This document shows, in pieces, positions 1 to 9,114 of a DNA stretch of 64,000 nucleotides. The stretch is from assembly GCA_910587655.1 (NCBI GenBank), contig CAJUND010000003.1:142926-206925 (forward strand). The letters run 5' to 3'. Below the pieces are notes generated by a model. The model ran no database searches and was not told the DNA's origin. It saw only the letters and a program-made list of their open reading frames with translations. The position numbers and the translations under genes are program-made. Every line of letters begins with the position of its first letter. Position 1 is the first letter of the stretch. Origin of the DNA: an uncultured Agathobacter sp. GTDB lineage: Bacteria; Bacillota; Clostridia; Lachnospirales; Lachnospiraceae.

Positions 1-425
1 ATGCCAAGCGCCAGGCACTGGATGACCAGCACATCCGCATATTTGTCCGCAACAAATCCCGGAAGAAAATCCGCTTCCCCGAAAATCACACGGCACGCCT
101 GCAGGTCTTCACATGTTTTTATATCCGCGTTACCTGCCAGAACCGTCTTTCTGTAATTCCATGCATGTTCAATTCTCATCTTAAGAAACGTTTCATCAAT
201 CTCCTGCCCCGCCTGACGCGTCATCATCCGGATACGGATTTTGGAATTCTGGTTAATAAACCCCTTCCCCATCGGGTAACCGTCAAAATCACGGACCGTC
301 ACGACGTCCCCGTTTTTAAACCTTCCGGTAATTGTATCTATTTCATTGCTGTAAATCCAGAGTCCGCCTGCTTTTAACGTACGTCCTTCCCCTTTTTTCA
401 GTGTTACAACCGTGTGGTTTTCCAT
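1..425 (-). CDS. Class I rRNA methyltransferase, RlmI-like, N-terminal part
   Basis: This is the first 141 codons of a gene that runs off the left edge. The start ATG at 425 follows a very strong GGAGGAGGAG ribosome site. The N-terminal ~75 residues look like a PUA domain (LKAGGLWIYSNEI, GYPMGKGFINQNSKIRIRM). They are followed by the conserved CRVIFGEADFLPG segment that opens the RlmI-type fold, then VADKYADVLVIQCLALG. Proteins of this family methylate C5 of a 23S rRNA cytosine using SAM. The SAM-binding and catalytic Cys regions lie outside the window, so the exact target base cannot be judged. It diverges from the gene at 606. Confidence 0.85.
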   Translation of the reverse strand, partial: MENHTVVTLKKGEGRTLKAGGLWIYSNEIDTITGRFKNGDVVTVRDFDGYPMGKGFINQNSKIRIRMMTRQAGQEIDETFLKMRIEHAWNYRKTVLAGNADIKTCEDLQACRVIFGEADFLPGFVADKYADVLVIQCLALG

Positions 426-534
426 AAATTTCTCCTCCTCCATGAACATCAGTCCGTGCAAAATCTGCCTTACGGAAAATGGACTGCACTATTTATTATG
501 GTAACACACCGCCCCAAATCGTGCCCAGCACAGC

Positions 535-563
535 TTGTTTTCTGGTTACTAAAATGTTAAAAT
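535..563 (+). promoter_or_regulatory. Promoter of but
   Basis: TTGTTT (535-540) and TAAAAT (558-563) are separated by 17 bp, 43 bp upstream of the coenzyme A transferase start. The match is by eye and the spacing is optimal. Confidence 0.5.
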
Positions 564-605
564 ATAGAAAGTAAATTTTTATTTTGACATAAGGAGGTTT
601 TTTTC

Positions 606-1952
606 ATGGATTTTTCAGAAGAATACAGACAAAAACTCGTTTCTGCCGACCAGGCAGTCTCTGTCATCAAATCCGGTGACTGGGTGGATTACGGCTGGTG
701 TGTTGCAACTGTTGACGCACTGGACAAGGCCCTTGCAAAACGTACCGATGAATTAACGAATATCAACCTGCGCGGCGGCATTCTTTTAAAACCGCTTGCC
801 GTATTTGAACGCGAGGACGCCGGAGAACACTTCACCTGGAATTCCTGGCATATGGGCGGCCCGGAGCGCAAACTGGTTGCACGGGGCTGTGCATACTACG
901 CACCGATCCGTTATTCCGAGCTTCCGCGTTATTACCGGGATTTAAAGGATGACTGTCCGGATGATGTTGCAATGTTCCAGGTTGCCCCGATGGACAAACA
1001 CGGATTCTTCAACTTCGGTCCGAGCGCTTCCCATATGGGCGCCGTATGCGAAACAGCAAAGCATATTATCGTGGAAGTCAACCAGAATATGCCGCGGTGC
1101 CTCGGCGGAACCGAGTGCGGCGTCCACATTTCCCAGGTAGATGCGATTGTAGAAGGTGACAATCCTCCGATTGCCGAGCTTGGCGCAGGCGGTCCTGCCA
1201 CGGACGTGGACAAAAAGGTTGCCCAGCTGATTGTGGACCAGATTCCAAACGGGGCATGCTTACAGCTTGGAATCGGCGGAATGCCAAACGCAGTCGGCTC
1301 CCTGATTGCAGAATCCGACTTAAAAGACCTCGGCGTCCATACAGAAATGTATGTGGATGCATTCGTTGATATTGCGAAAGCCGGCAAAATCACAGGCGCA
1401 CACAAATCCATCGACCGTTTCCGCCAGGTATATGCATTTGGCGCAGGAACCAAAAAAATGTACGATTACCTGGATGAGAACCCGGAGCTTATGAGCGCGC
1501 CGGTTGATTATACCAACGATATCCGCTCCATCTCCGCACTGGATAATTTCATTTCCATCAACAACTGCGTGGATATCGACCTGTTCGGCCAGATCAGCTC
1601 TGAATCCTCCGGAATCAAGCAAATCAGCGGTGCCGGCGGACAGCAGGACTTTGTCCTTGGCGCTTACCTTTCCAGGGGCGGCAAGAGTTTTATCTGCTGT
1701 TCTTCCACATTTACGGACAAGCAGGGACAGATGCATTCCAGAATCCGCCCGACGCTGACAAACGGCTCTGTGGTAACCGACACCCGCAGCAACACCCACT
1801 TTGTGGTAACAGAGTACGGCATGGTCTGCCTCAAGGGATTATCTGCATGGCAGCGTGCCGAAGCGCTGATTTCCGTTGCACATCCTGACTTCCGCGACGA
1901 GCTGGTTGCAGAGGCAGAAAAAATGAACATCTGGCGAAAATCCAATAAATAG
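606..1952 (+). CDS. but: Butyryl-CoA:acetate CoA-transferase
   Basis: The cytoplasmic enzyme moves CoA from butyryl-CoA to acetate, releasing butyrate; this is the last step of the main butyrate route in gut Lachnospiraceae. The 448-aa length matches the family. The sequence shows the class-typical GIGGMPNAV loop at residues 222-230, the presumed catalytic Glu at about 247 in HTEMYVD, and the CoA-site motif GAGGQQDFV near residue 340. The start is fixed by AAGGAGG eight bases upstream. The gene is monocistronic, with a promoter at 535-563 and a terminator at 2007-2036. The 4-hydroxybutyrate CoA-transferases are close relatives, but the 448-aa size and the sequence favour But. Confidence 0.88.
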   Translation: MDFSEEYRQKLVSADQAVSVIKSGDWVDYGWCVATVDALDKALAKRTDELTNINLRGGILLKPLAVFEREDAGEHFTWNSWHMGGPERKLVARGCAYYAPIRYSELPRYYRDLKDDCPDDVAMFQVAPMDKHGFFNFGPSASHMGAVCETAKHIIVEVNQNMPRCLGGTECGVHISQVDAIVEGDNPPIAELGAGGPATDVDKKVAQLIVDQIPNGACLQLGIGGMPNAVGSLIAESDLKDLGVHTEMYVDAFVDIAKAGKITGAHKSIDRFRQVYAFGAGTKKMYDYLDENPELMSAPVDYTNDIRSISALDNFISINNCVDIDLFGQISSESSGIKQISGAGGQQDFVLGAYLSRGGKSFICCSSTFTDKQGQMHSRIRPTLTNGSVVTDTRSNTHFVVTEYGMVCLKGLSAWQRAEALISVAHPDFRDELVAEAEKMNIWRKSNK

Positions 1953-2006
1953 GAAGAAAAACACCCGAAAAGGACATTGTTTGTTCACAATTTATTCATA
2001 TTGATA

Positions 2007-2036
2007 AAAAACCCCGACTTTGTTGGGGTTTTTTTA
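2007..2036 (+). terminator. Rho-independent terminator of but
   Basis: The stem CCCCGAC/GTTGGGG (2012-2028, one G-U and otherwise paired, TTT loop) is followed by seven T residues and preceded by a run of A. Confidence 0.9.
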
Positions 2037-2049
2037 TAAAAATTACCTC

Positions 2050-2078
2050 TTGTTTTTGTGCAGTTTTTTCAGTAAACT
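2050..2078 (+). promoter_or_regulatory. Promoter of the LtaS-like gene
   Basis: TTGTTT (2050-2055) and TAAACT (2073-2078) lie 17 bp apart, 61 bp before the start codon at 2140. No other convincing pair is visible in this gap. Confidence 0.4.
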
Positions 2079-2139
2079 ACTCGTGAGCGTGGAGCAATGG
2101 CAACTGAGAGTCTGTTACGCGAAAAAGGAGAGGTAAATA

Positions 2140-4242
2140 ATGCATAATTTTTTCAGCACAATCAAAACAAAACTTTTTACAAAAAGAGAAAAAGAGCATT
2201 CAAAGGAATATTACCGGAGAATTGCACTGTTCAATAAATATTCACTGGCTTTTCATGCACTGATTTCCTGCATGATCGTATTTATCGTAGAGCTGATTTC
2301 CCGGCGGGATTTCTTTTCTGCGTGTTCCTTCATCGGAAACCACACTGCGGCCTACCTGTTCAACGCGCTGATTGTATTCTGCTCCCTGACACTGGTTTAT
2401 CTGTTCCGCAGGCGTGCATTCTGCCGTATCATTATCAGCGGCTTCTGGATACTGCTCGGTACGATAAACGGATGTATCCTGTCCAACCGTGTAACGCCGT
2501 TTGGATTTACAGACCTGAAATGTATTAATGATTTATTTGCAATGAACAATACCAAATACTTTACAGCACGTGAAGCAATGCTTGTAGTTACCGGACTCGG
2601 ACTGTTTGCACTGTTCTGTATCGTATTATTTATCAAGGGACCCCGCTACCAGGGAAAACTTTATACAAAGTACATCCTTCCATCCATTGTTGCGGCGCTT
2701 TTTATCGGACTTCCGTTTACGACACATGCCGCACAGAATGCCAATGTGGTTGCCAGCTATTTTTCCAATATTGCGCAGGGCTATGAAAATTACGGTTTTA
2801 TATACGGATTCTCTTCCAGCGTGGTAGACCGCGGCATGAGTAAGCCGGATAACTATTCAAAGGAAACCATTGACAGCATTCAGGAAAAAACGGAAACCAC
2901 GAAGGAAAAGACCGTAGATAAAAAGAAACAGCCAAATATCATCTGCGTTTTACTTGAGTCCTTCTGCGACCCGGATGAAATTAAGTTCCTTGACTATAAC
3001 AGGGATCCTGTTCCGACCTTCCACAAGCTGGAAAAGAAATATTCCAGCGGATATCTGACAGTACCCGTTGTAGGAGCAGGAACAGCCAACTCCGAATTTG
3101 AAGTACTCTCCGGCATGAGCATGCAGTATTTCGGTACCGGCGAGTATCCGTACAAAACGATTTTAAAGAAAACCGACTGTGAAAGTACTGCTTCCGTCCT
3201 GAAAAAGCTCGGATACGGCACACACGCTGTACATAACAACGGCGGTAACTTCTACAGCCGTGTCAATGCCTTTTCCATGATGGGCTTTGATACTTTTACC
3301 AGCAAGGAGCTGATGGACATCCAGACCTACACGCCAAACGGAAGCTGGGCAACGGATGACATTCTGGTGGATGAAACCATCAAGACACTGGATGCAACAG
3401 AGACACCGGATTTCACCTATACCATTACCGTTGGTTCCCATGGGGATTATCCAAAGGAAGCTGTGATTGCCAATCCGAAATTCACTTTAAATAACATGGA
3501 AGATGAGGAAACCAAAAACCAGTGGACATACTACATCAACCAGTTAAATGAAGTTGATACCTTTATGAAAAACCTGATTAACAAATTAAGCAAAAGGGAT
3601 GAGGATACCGTTGTGGTATTCTTCGGGGACCATCTTCCAACCATGGGACTGGAAAACTCTGATATGGTTTCCAATGACATATACAAAACAAAGTATGTCA
3701 CATGGAACAACATGGGCCTGGAAAAGAAAGATGCTGACCTTTATGCTTACCAGCTGATGGCAAATATCACCGGTTCTGTCGGTATTCATGAAGGAACCAT
3801 TCTTGGATACCACCAGACACAGGCGGACAGCGCAGATTATCTGGATAACTTTGAGAATTTACAGTATGACCTGCTGTACGGAGAACGCTACAGCTATGGC
3901 GGCGAGGACTTATATCCTGCCACTGAGATTGTAATGGGTGTGGATGAAGTAACCATTGACAGTGCCGTAAACTCCATTGGCGGTTCCGAGGTTATCATCC
4001 GCGGGGACAACTTCACAAAATGGAGTAAGGTATTTGTAAATGATGAAAAAGTATCCAGCATTTACAGCAGTTCTAACTGTCTGATTATTGACCGGGATTC
4101 CATTGCAGACGGTGATGTAATCACGGTATGCCAGATGGGGTCAGGCAACAGCGTATTCAGAACCTCGAATACCTTTATTTATTCCGACCCTGATGCCGTC
4201 AGGGATACGGAAACAGCCGAATCCTCAGAACTGGCAGAATAA
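2140..4242 (+). CDS. LtaS-type phosphoglycerol transferase with C-terminal IPT/TIG-like domain
   Basis: This is a membrane sulfatase-fold enzyme of the lipoteichoic acid synthase family, expected to add glycerol-phosphate units to a lipid or glycan outside the cell. About five hydrophobic helices lie within residues 30-195. The extracellular catalytic domain follows: NIICVLLESFCD with metal ligand Glu273, the nucleophile Thr315 in GAGTANSEFE, VGSHGDYP, and FFGDHLPTMG near residue 500. Residues ~602-690 form an extra beta domain of IPT/TIG character (GGSEVIIRGDNFTKWSKVFV), which ordinary LtaS lacks. The ribosome site is AAGGAGAGG. The gene is single, with a strong terminator at 4272-4301. The acceptor polymer cannot be told from sequence. 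Confidence 0.85.
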   Translation: MHNFFSTIKTKLFTKREKEHSKEYYRRIALFNKYSLAFHALISCMIVFIVELISRRDFFSACSFIGNHTAAYLFNALIVFCSLTLVYLFRRRAFCRIIISGFWILLGTINGCILSNRVTPFGFTDLKCINDLFAMNNTKYFTAREAMLVVTGLGLFALFCIVLFIKGPRYQGKLYTKYILPSIVAALFIGLPFTTHAAQNANVVASYFSNIAQGYENYGFIYGFSSSVVDRGMSKPDNYSKETIDSIQEKTETTKEKTVDKKKQPNIICVLLESFCDPDEIKFLDYNRDPVPTFHKLEKKYSSGYLTVPVVGAGTANSEFEVLSGMSMQYFGTGEYPYKTILKKTDCESTASVLKKLGYGTHAVHNNGGNFYSRVNAFSMMGFDTFTSKELMDIQTYTPNGSWATDDILVDETIKTLDATETPDFTYTITVGSHGDYPKEAVIANPKFTLNNMEDEETKNQWTYYINQLNEVDTFMKNLINKLSKRDEDTVVVFFGDHLPTMGLENSDMVSNDIYKTKYVTWNNMGLEKKDADLYAYQLMANITGSVGIHEGTILGYHQTQADSADYLDNFENLQYDLLYGERYSYGGEDLYPATEIVMGVDEVTIDSAVNSIGGSEVIIRGDNFTKWSKVFVNDEKVSSIYSSSNCLIIDRDSIADGDVITVCQMGSGNSVFRTSNTFIYSDPDAVRDTETAESSELAE

Positions 4243-4271
4243 AAAATCTTTCTGTGATACAGAATCACAGC

Positions 4272-4301
4272 AAAGCCCTCCCCGTGCCGGGGAGGGCTTT
4301 T
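4272..4301 (+). terminator. Strong terminator of the LtaS-like gene
   Basis: A perfect 13-bp stem (4272-4284 with 4288-4300) has a TGC loop and ends in a T run. It separates this gene from the convergent gene ending at 4317. Confidence 0.9.
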
Positions 4302-4316
4302 AATATTAAATTTACA

Positions 4317-5147
4317 TTATATATTTTTCAGTATTTCAACTCCGGCATCCAGCACATCTGTCTCAATTCCGTAAAATCTTCCGGCATCTGCTTCCTTAGC
4401 ATATTCAGGGTCCAGCGGCAGCTTCCCGAGAAGCTTTGTCCCAAGTTCCCTGACTGTTTCCTCAATATGGCTTTCTCCAAAAAGCCTGATTTCCTTCCCA
4501 CAGTCCGGACATCTGATATAACTGAAATTTTCCACAACCCCCAGTACCGGGATATGCATCATGTCAGCCATGTGAAAAGCCTTTTTAACAATCATCTGCA
4601 CCAGCTCCTGCGGAGAGGTAACAACGATGATTCCATTAACCGGAAGGGACTGGAATACCGTAAGCGGCACGTCCCCGGTTCCCGGCGGCATGTCCACAAA
4701 CAGATAATCCAGGTCGCCCCAGACCGTCTCATTCCAGAACTGTTTGACTGCTCCCGCAATCACAGGTCCCCGCCAGATGACAGGCGCTTCCTCATCCTCC
4801 ATCAGCAGATTAATGGAAATCATTTTAATTCCTTCCGGGGTTACAAACGGGTATATCCCTTTTTCATCCCCGACCAGCTGTCCGTGAGCCCCGAACATTT
4901 TCGGAATGGACGGGCCGGTAATGTCGGCATCAAGGATACCAACTTTGTATCCCGCCTTTTTCATCCGGGACGCCATCAAAGCGGTTACAAAAGACTTTCC
5001 TACACCGCCCTTTCCGCTTACTACCCCGATGACATGTTTAATATCTGAGTATGCATTCATTTCCTCCAGCATACTCTGCTGGTTACATCCCTCACAGCTT
5101 TCCTTTGTGCAGGTGGATGCCCCGCTGCAGCTTGAATTTTCTGGCAT
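4317..5147 (-). CDS. Mrp/ApbC/NBP35-family iron-sulfur cluster carrier ATPase
   Basis: This is a cytoplasmic P-loop ATPase thought to carry [4Fe-4S] clusters to apo-proteins. The start is placed at MPENSSCSG (5147), which has AAAGGAG upstream; 28 further in-frame codons upstream look non-coding. It shows an NBP35-like N-terminal cysteine cluster (CSGASTCTKESCEGC), the deviant Walker A GKGGVGKS, the DxD-type ILDADITGPS, DMPPGTGD, and the bridging pair CPDC before KEIRLFG. At 276 aa the length is typical for bacterial Mrp. It is the last gene of the run that begins with the capsule-control genes and lies 25 bp after lepB. Confidence 0.88.
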   Translation of the reverse strand: MPENSSCSGASTCTKESCEGCNQQSMLEEMNAYSDIKHVIGVVSGKGGVGKSFVTALMASRMKKAGYKVGILDADITGPSIPKMFGAHGQLVGDEKGIYPFVTPEGIKMISINLLMEDEEAPVIWRGPVIAGAVKQFWNETVWGDLDYLFVDMPPGTGDVPLTVFQSLPVNGIIVVTSPQELVQMIVKKAFHMADMMHIPVLGVVENFSYIRCPDCGKEIRLFGESHIEETVRELGTKLLGKLPLDPEYAKEADAGRFYGIETDVLDAGVEILKNI

Positions 5148-5172
5148 TATTTTTTTCTCCTTTTCCTGTATT

Positions 5173-6066
5173 TTAATTATATAAACTGCCAAAGTGTGAA
5201 AATGGATAATAAATGACATATGCTTTCCCAATGATATGGTCTTTTGTCACATATGTATTTTCCCAGTACCTTGCATCAAGCGAATCATTCCGGTTATCTC
5301 CCAGTACGAGATAGGAATCCTCCGGAATCTGGTATTCGTAAGGTCCTGTTCCTTTTACCCATGTTTCTTTCAGATAATCCTCTTTTAACGGCTTTTCGGC
5401 GCCATCAATATAAATCTTTCCTTCTGTAATCTTTACATTTTCTCCCGGCAGCCCGATGACACGTTTCACAAACTTCTTTTCTTCATTATCCGGATAACGG
5501 AATATAATGATATCCCCGCGCTTTGGTCCGGAATTCATATAGGCAAGGCGCAGCCCAAACAGATCATCCCCCGGCTCAATGGTATGCTCCATGGAACCAG
5601 TCGGCACAGTGGCATTAATTATGACATAGTTCTTCAGAACAAATGCAAGGGCTATGGCAAGCATAAATGTCACGCACCAGCTTGCAATTTCCCGAAAAAC
5701 AGACGGCTTTTTTTTCTCCTTTTTCTTATCTTTGCTTTCCTGGGGGCTTTCTGTGCCGTCTTTCGTATTTTCGTCCTGCTGCCCGTCAGCTTCCTTCCCT
5801 GGTTCCTCCGGCGGGTTTCCAGGCAGCGGAGCCTCCTCTGCCTCAATAATTGTCCGGTTCCAGTCCCCCGGTCCCGGTTTCCCTGGTTTGGGATTATCCT
5901 CTTTATTAAAGTCCTCCACCTTGAATTCTCTGGGTTTTCTGCTTCTGGGGCCCGGATTTTCCACATTAAAATCCTCCAGCTTAAAGTTTTCTGTATTCCG
6001 TTTTTTGCCCGGTCCGTCCACGTTCAGATCTTCGATAAAATTATCTTCCATGATATCTTCTCTCAT
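5173..6066 (-). CDS. lepB: Signal peptidase I with repeated acidic-proline cytoplasmic extension
   Basis: This membrane serine protease removes signal peptides from exported proteins. Residues 1-120 are a charged, proline-rich tail predicted to be cytoplasmic, holding three related units around LEDFNVENPGP. One membrane helix lies at about 126-146. The catalytic Ser is in VPTGSMEHTIEPGD and the general-base Lys in KKFVKRVIGLPGE; VLGDNRNDSLDARYW is box E. The start at 6066 has AGGA five bases upstream and overlaps the previous gene by 26 bp; Met6 (6051) is the alternative. Its place behind a sortase and a surface protein fits joint processing of exported proteins. Confidence 0.88.
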   Translation of the reverse strand: MREDIMEDNFIEDLNVDGPGKKRNTENFKLEDFNVENPGPRSRKPREFKVEDFNKEDNPKPGKPGPGDWNRTIIEAEEAPLPGNPPEEPGKEADGQQDENTKDGTESPQESKDKKKEKKKPSVFREIASWCVTFMLAIALAFVLKNYVIINATVPTGSMEHTIEPGDDLFGLRLAYMNSGPKRGDIIIFRYPDNEEKKFVKRVIGLPGENVKITEGKIYIDGAEKPLKEDYLKETWVKGTGPYEYQIPEDSYLVLGDNRNDSLDARYWENTYVTKDHIIGKAYVIYYPFSHFGSLYN

Positions 6067-7978
6067 AATTATCCTGCTCTCCTGGCATATACCACCAATT
6101 TATAAAATCCTCCCTGCGGAACTCCAGATCCATCAGTCCCAGTTCCATACGTTCTCTTGTGGTGAGGCGGCTGTCAATAAATTCATTGACGGAATCCGCA
6201 AAATCATACTCCAGACACCCGATAGACTGCACGGTGGCAATTTTCCTTGTCTCCCAGTCGTCCACAAACTGCCCGCCGAAGTCCACAATCTTGTTCCAGC
6301 TGTGCTGCGTATTAATAATCCGCTGTTTGATATTTTCCAGAATAACTGCCACTATGGAATGAACCTTGGAATGATATCGTACCGGTGCAATCTGCTTTGC
6401 CAGACGGTGGTCTTCGTTAATAATCAGCTCCAGCCTGCCTGACTGGTTATCCGTCAGCAGGCAGAAGATCTCATCATATCCTATCCGTGCCGGATGCAGA
6501 CTGTAGGAATTACAGTAAGGCACTACGCTTTTAATTATATGAAAATCAGCTACCATTCCTTCATAAATAATTCCGGGACACCCGCTGATAACGTAATGCT
6601 GTGAGCGCATATAGGGGGCAAGCATCTGGCAGAAAACATCCCGGTTCCGTTCAAACACTACCAGCTTGTATTCTTTCTGGAACTCCTTAAAATCCAGAAA
6701 ATGGTTCAGCCTGTAATACTGGAACAGCCCCTTGCTGAAAAATGCAATCCGTATGGTTTTCCCTTCAAACCCGTGGATAACAGTATCAATGGGGAGCTCA
6801 ATTTCACGCCCCTTTAAAAACAGTTCCACGGAGACAGCCCTGCCGAGAAGGTTCATTTCATTTTCATATTCGGTAATCACCGGTGTTCTGCCGCTGCTTA
6901 AATACTGGTTGAGTGCCAGAGGATTCACTTCAAAATGTTTTACAATAATCTGTCCGATTTTTTCCCTGAGAAGCATAAGCTTTCCGTCGTTTACCACCCC
7001 GTCACGGCTGAACCGCAGCGTCAGAAACTTTTTCTTCAGATTCAGGTGATAGGACATATGCCGCAGCCATTCCGGTTTGATTCCCAGATCCTGCTTTCCG
7101 TCCGCCACAAGAAACCCCTGCTGGTACAGGCTTGATTCCCCCATCATCCATTTATGCTTTGAATTATATATCCAGATACTGCCCTCAATCAGCTCATCCA
7201 GAACCGGAATTGTAACTATACCAAGTATATCCGCAAACGGGTTGTCAAAAATCCAGTTCTGCCCTGACAGCGTTATGGTTTTGTTATCACAGGATATTTC
7301 AATGGGATACTGCTGGTACAGCATATAACGCGAAACCGTTTCCGCCAGTCCGTGTAAATCAATCTGCGTGGCAAACTGCGGACGGAGCAAAAGCGTAACC
7401 TTTGTGCCGGACTCTTCCTTCCGGGACGTGATATACTCAATCGTCTCCGCCCCTTCCATCCATTTAGCCGTAACCGGTTCCAGTGAATATTTCTCACTGA
7501 CGTTCCATGCCGTATTAACCCCTTTGTCTTTTTTGGATTCAATCAGAATCGCCCGCGCTATCATAAAGCCGGAAAGCATGCCTATTCCAAATTCACTTAC
7601 CGGCTCATATTTTAGCTGCTGCAGTGCAAACTCCTCGCTGTTATAGTAGCTGCACCCCACTTTGGAAACATATTTTTCGATATCATCAGCATTCATTCCG
7701 ATTCCGTTATCTTCAAATACCAGTCTCTGCGATGTGGAATCATAGGAAATCTGTATTTTGGGATGATAGAGGTCACGCATGGAATTTAAGGCCTGTCTTT
7801 CCTGAAGCTCCAGAAACTCAGTTCCCCAGCTCCATTCCAGTGCCTGTCTGGTATTGCATGCATCCACGGCGTTTATCAGAAATTCCCGTATACATGCATC
7901 AATATCCCCGTAAAACCGGTTGCTCGCAAATGTGGATATGATATTTTCCCGATTCATATCTACCTTGCACTGAATCAT
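6041..7978 (-). CDS. Hsp90-like GHKL ATPase protein, uncharacterised
   Basis: The 645-aa protein opens with a clear GHKL ATP-binding domain. The N box is EFLINAVDACNTR (~residues 32-44), the G1 box VFEDNGIGMN, the second glycine-rich loop EFGIGMLSGFM, and the G3-like SGTKVTLLLR. This is the HtpG arrangement, and the total length is close to HtpG, but the middle and C-terminal parts do not read as canonical HtpG. Bacterial proteins of this type are usually annotated as HSP90-family or HATPase proteins of unknown client. The start overlaps the sortase stop by 4 bp (ATGA), so the two are probably translated in step. A role in folding or quality control is a guess. Confidence 0.7.
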   Translation of the reverse strand: MIQCKVDMNRENIISTFASNRFYGDIDACIREFLINAVDACNTRQALEWSWGTEFLELQERQALNSMRDLYHPKIQISYDSTSQRLVFEDNGIGMNADDIEKYVSKVGCSYYNSEEFALQQLKYEPVSEFGIGMLSGFMIARAILIESKKDKGVNTAWNVSEKYSLEPVTAKWMEGAETIEYITSRKEESGTKVTLLLRPQFATQIDLHGLAETVSRYMLYQQYPIEISCDNKTITLSGQNWIFDNPFADILGIVTIPVLDELIEGSIWIYNSKHKWMMGESSLYQQGFLVADGKQDLGIKPEWLRHMSYHLNLKKKFLTLRFSRDGVVNDGKLMLLREKIGQIIVKHFEVNPLALNQYLSSGRTPVITEYENEMNLLGRAVSVELFLKGREIELPIDTVIHGFEGKTIRIAFFSKGLFQYYRLNHFLDFKEFQKEYKLVVFERNRDVFCQMLAPYMRSQHYVISGCPGIIYEGMVADFHIIKSVVPYCNSYSLHPARIGYDEIFCLLTDNQSGRLELIINEDHRLAKQIAPVRYHSKVHSIVAVILENIKQRIINTQHSWNKIVDFGGQFVDDWETRKIATVQSIGCLEYDFADSVNEFIDSRLTTRERMELGLMDLEFRREDFINWWYMPGEQDNYERRYHGR

Positions 7979-8901
7979 AGGTCATCCTCATTGAGCAGAA
8001 CAGCCTGCACCAGAAAACGTCTGTCATTTTCCCCTTTCACACAGGTGGAAAGCGTAATCAGATGACTGTCCACTGTTACCGGAACATCCGCCCTGATATT
8101 CGCTTCTTTATCCCTGTTATCCAGAATACCGTCAATATATTCCTGCCTCCCTGCCTTTGTACTAAAATCATTCATATACAGGATATGGGCATCATTCCCT
8201 TTATACGCCGCAAAGATTTCATATACAAACACCCTGCTTCCCGTATAGACAAACACATACGGGTTATTCTCAAAAAAGGTGCTGACCTCATAGTCATGCA
8301 AATCCGCAAACATGGAAGCATTACGCATATTATGCCCATAAAGCACGGTATCAAAATCAGTAAATTCTTTACTGTTTAATTTCTCTGTATAAATACATCC
8401 AGGATAGCCCCTGGTTCCATTCATATTATAATTCAGATAATAGCTGTCGTCTGTCGGATGCTGTAAAACAGGATAATCAATATCAGTTCCCGGAATACAG
8501 ATCCATGCATAAATATCCGGATTCAGCTTTCTCATCTCATCCCAGTCCAGGGTTTTCTCCGGTATATTTACGCCCGCTTTTGTATCTTCCACGGGTTCTG
8601 CCGGCTCGTTTACTTCCGTGGATTCTGTGTTTTCAGCCTGCGTGACACGCTCCTGCGACGTCTGCATGCGGTTATCAGTCCGGGTCTGCAGCTGGTTCAC
8701 CTTTGCTGCAAGCTCCTCATATTCCTTCTGGGCAGTACGCTGAATCCTGTAATTGCGGATAAAAATTCCCAGCACTACCAGAAGCGTTGCCGCCAGCACA
8801 ATTATAAAATAGATGTATATATTAAATCTTTTTTTAGCTTCCTTATTTTTCTCAGGTTTTAACTTTACTTCTTTATTCTTATTCTTTTCCATGTTTATCA
8901 T
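7975..8901 (-). CDS. Class B sortase (first locus)
   Basis: This membrane transpeptidase links surface proteins to the cell wall. It has a lysine-rich cytoplasmic start, one helix at residues 27-48, a coiled linker with acidic repeats (60-110), then the sortase barrel. The catalytic residues are His190 (VLYGHNM), Cys287 (TLSTCV) and Arg294 or Arg295 (NDRRFLVQ). Class B is indicated by the DYPVLQHPTDDSYYLN and TCVKGENDRR patterns. Immediately upstream is a protein ending in SPKTG, the motif type used by the class B sortase of Clostridioides difficile, so that protein is the likely substrate. The ribosome site is weak (GGGAC), and Met4 is an alternative start. Confidence 0.88.
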   Translation of the reverse strand: MINMEKNKNKEVKLKPEKNKEAKKRFNIYIYFIIVLAATLLVVLGIFIRNYRIQRTAQKEYEELAAKVNQLQTRTDNRMQTSQERVTQAENTESTEVNEPAEPVEDTKAGVNIPEKTLDWDEMRKLNPDIYAWICIPGTDIDYPVLQHPTDDSYYLNYNMNGTRGYPGCIYTEKLNSKEFTDFDTVLYGHNMRNASMFADLHDYEVSTFFENNPYVFVYTGSRVFVYEIFAAYKGNDAHILYMNDFSTKAGRQEYIDGILDNRDKEANIRADVPVTVDSHLITLSTCVKGENDRRFLVQAVLLNEDDL

Positions 8902-8985
8902 GTCCCAAAGCAGCTACTGCTTTTTTTATAATAATATGTAACAGTCCAGCACTGCCCGTCAGAAACCGGCAGCGTCTGAACTGTT

Positions 8986-9112
8986 ATGATAGACAGCCAT
9001 GTTGTATCCAGCATTGTCGTACTCTCTGCAGGAGAGTATGACCTACGTACATCGCTCCGCGCCAGCGGATTTTCATGCGATGTGCTCCTTATCCGCAGGG
9101 AGTATATTAAAT
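8986..9112. repeat. Structured palindromic repeat, copy A
   Basis: This is an intergenic element between the surface-protein gene and the sortase gene. It contains a hairpin TACTCTC/GAGAGTA (9020-9038), then a nested hairpin: outer ACATCGC/GCGATGT (9049-9055 with 9077-9083), inner TCCGC/GCGGA with a GCCA loop, and a 7-base side strand TTTTCAT. It continues with GATGTGCTCCTTAT (9079-9092). Copy B at 10073-10216 has the same architecture with different stem bases. Confidence 0.75.
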
Positions 9113-9114
9113 CT

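Noticed and set aside
932..1453. Long open frame antisense to but
   Set aside because: It lies wholly opposite a well-defined enzyme gene, has no ribosome site and shows no family pattern; it is a shadow of codon use.
6041..7978. Calling the GHKL protein HtpG
   Set aside because: The ATP-binding boxes fit, but the middle and C-terminal regions lack recognisable HtpG sequence.
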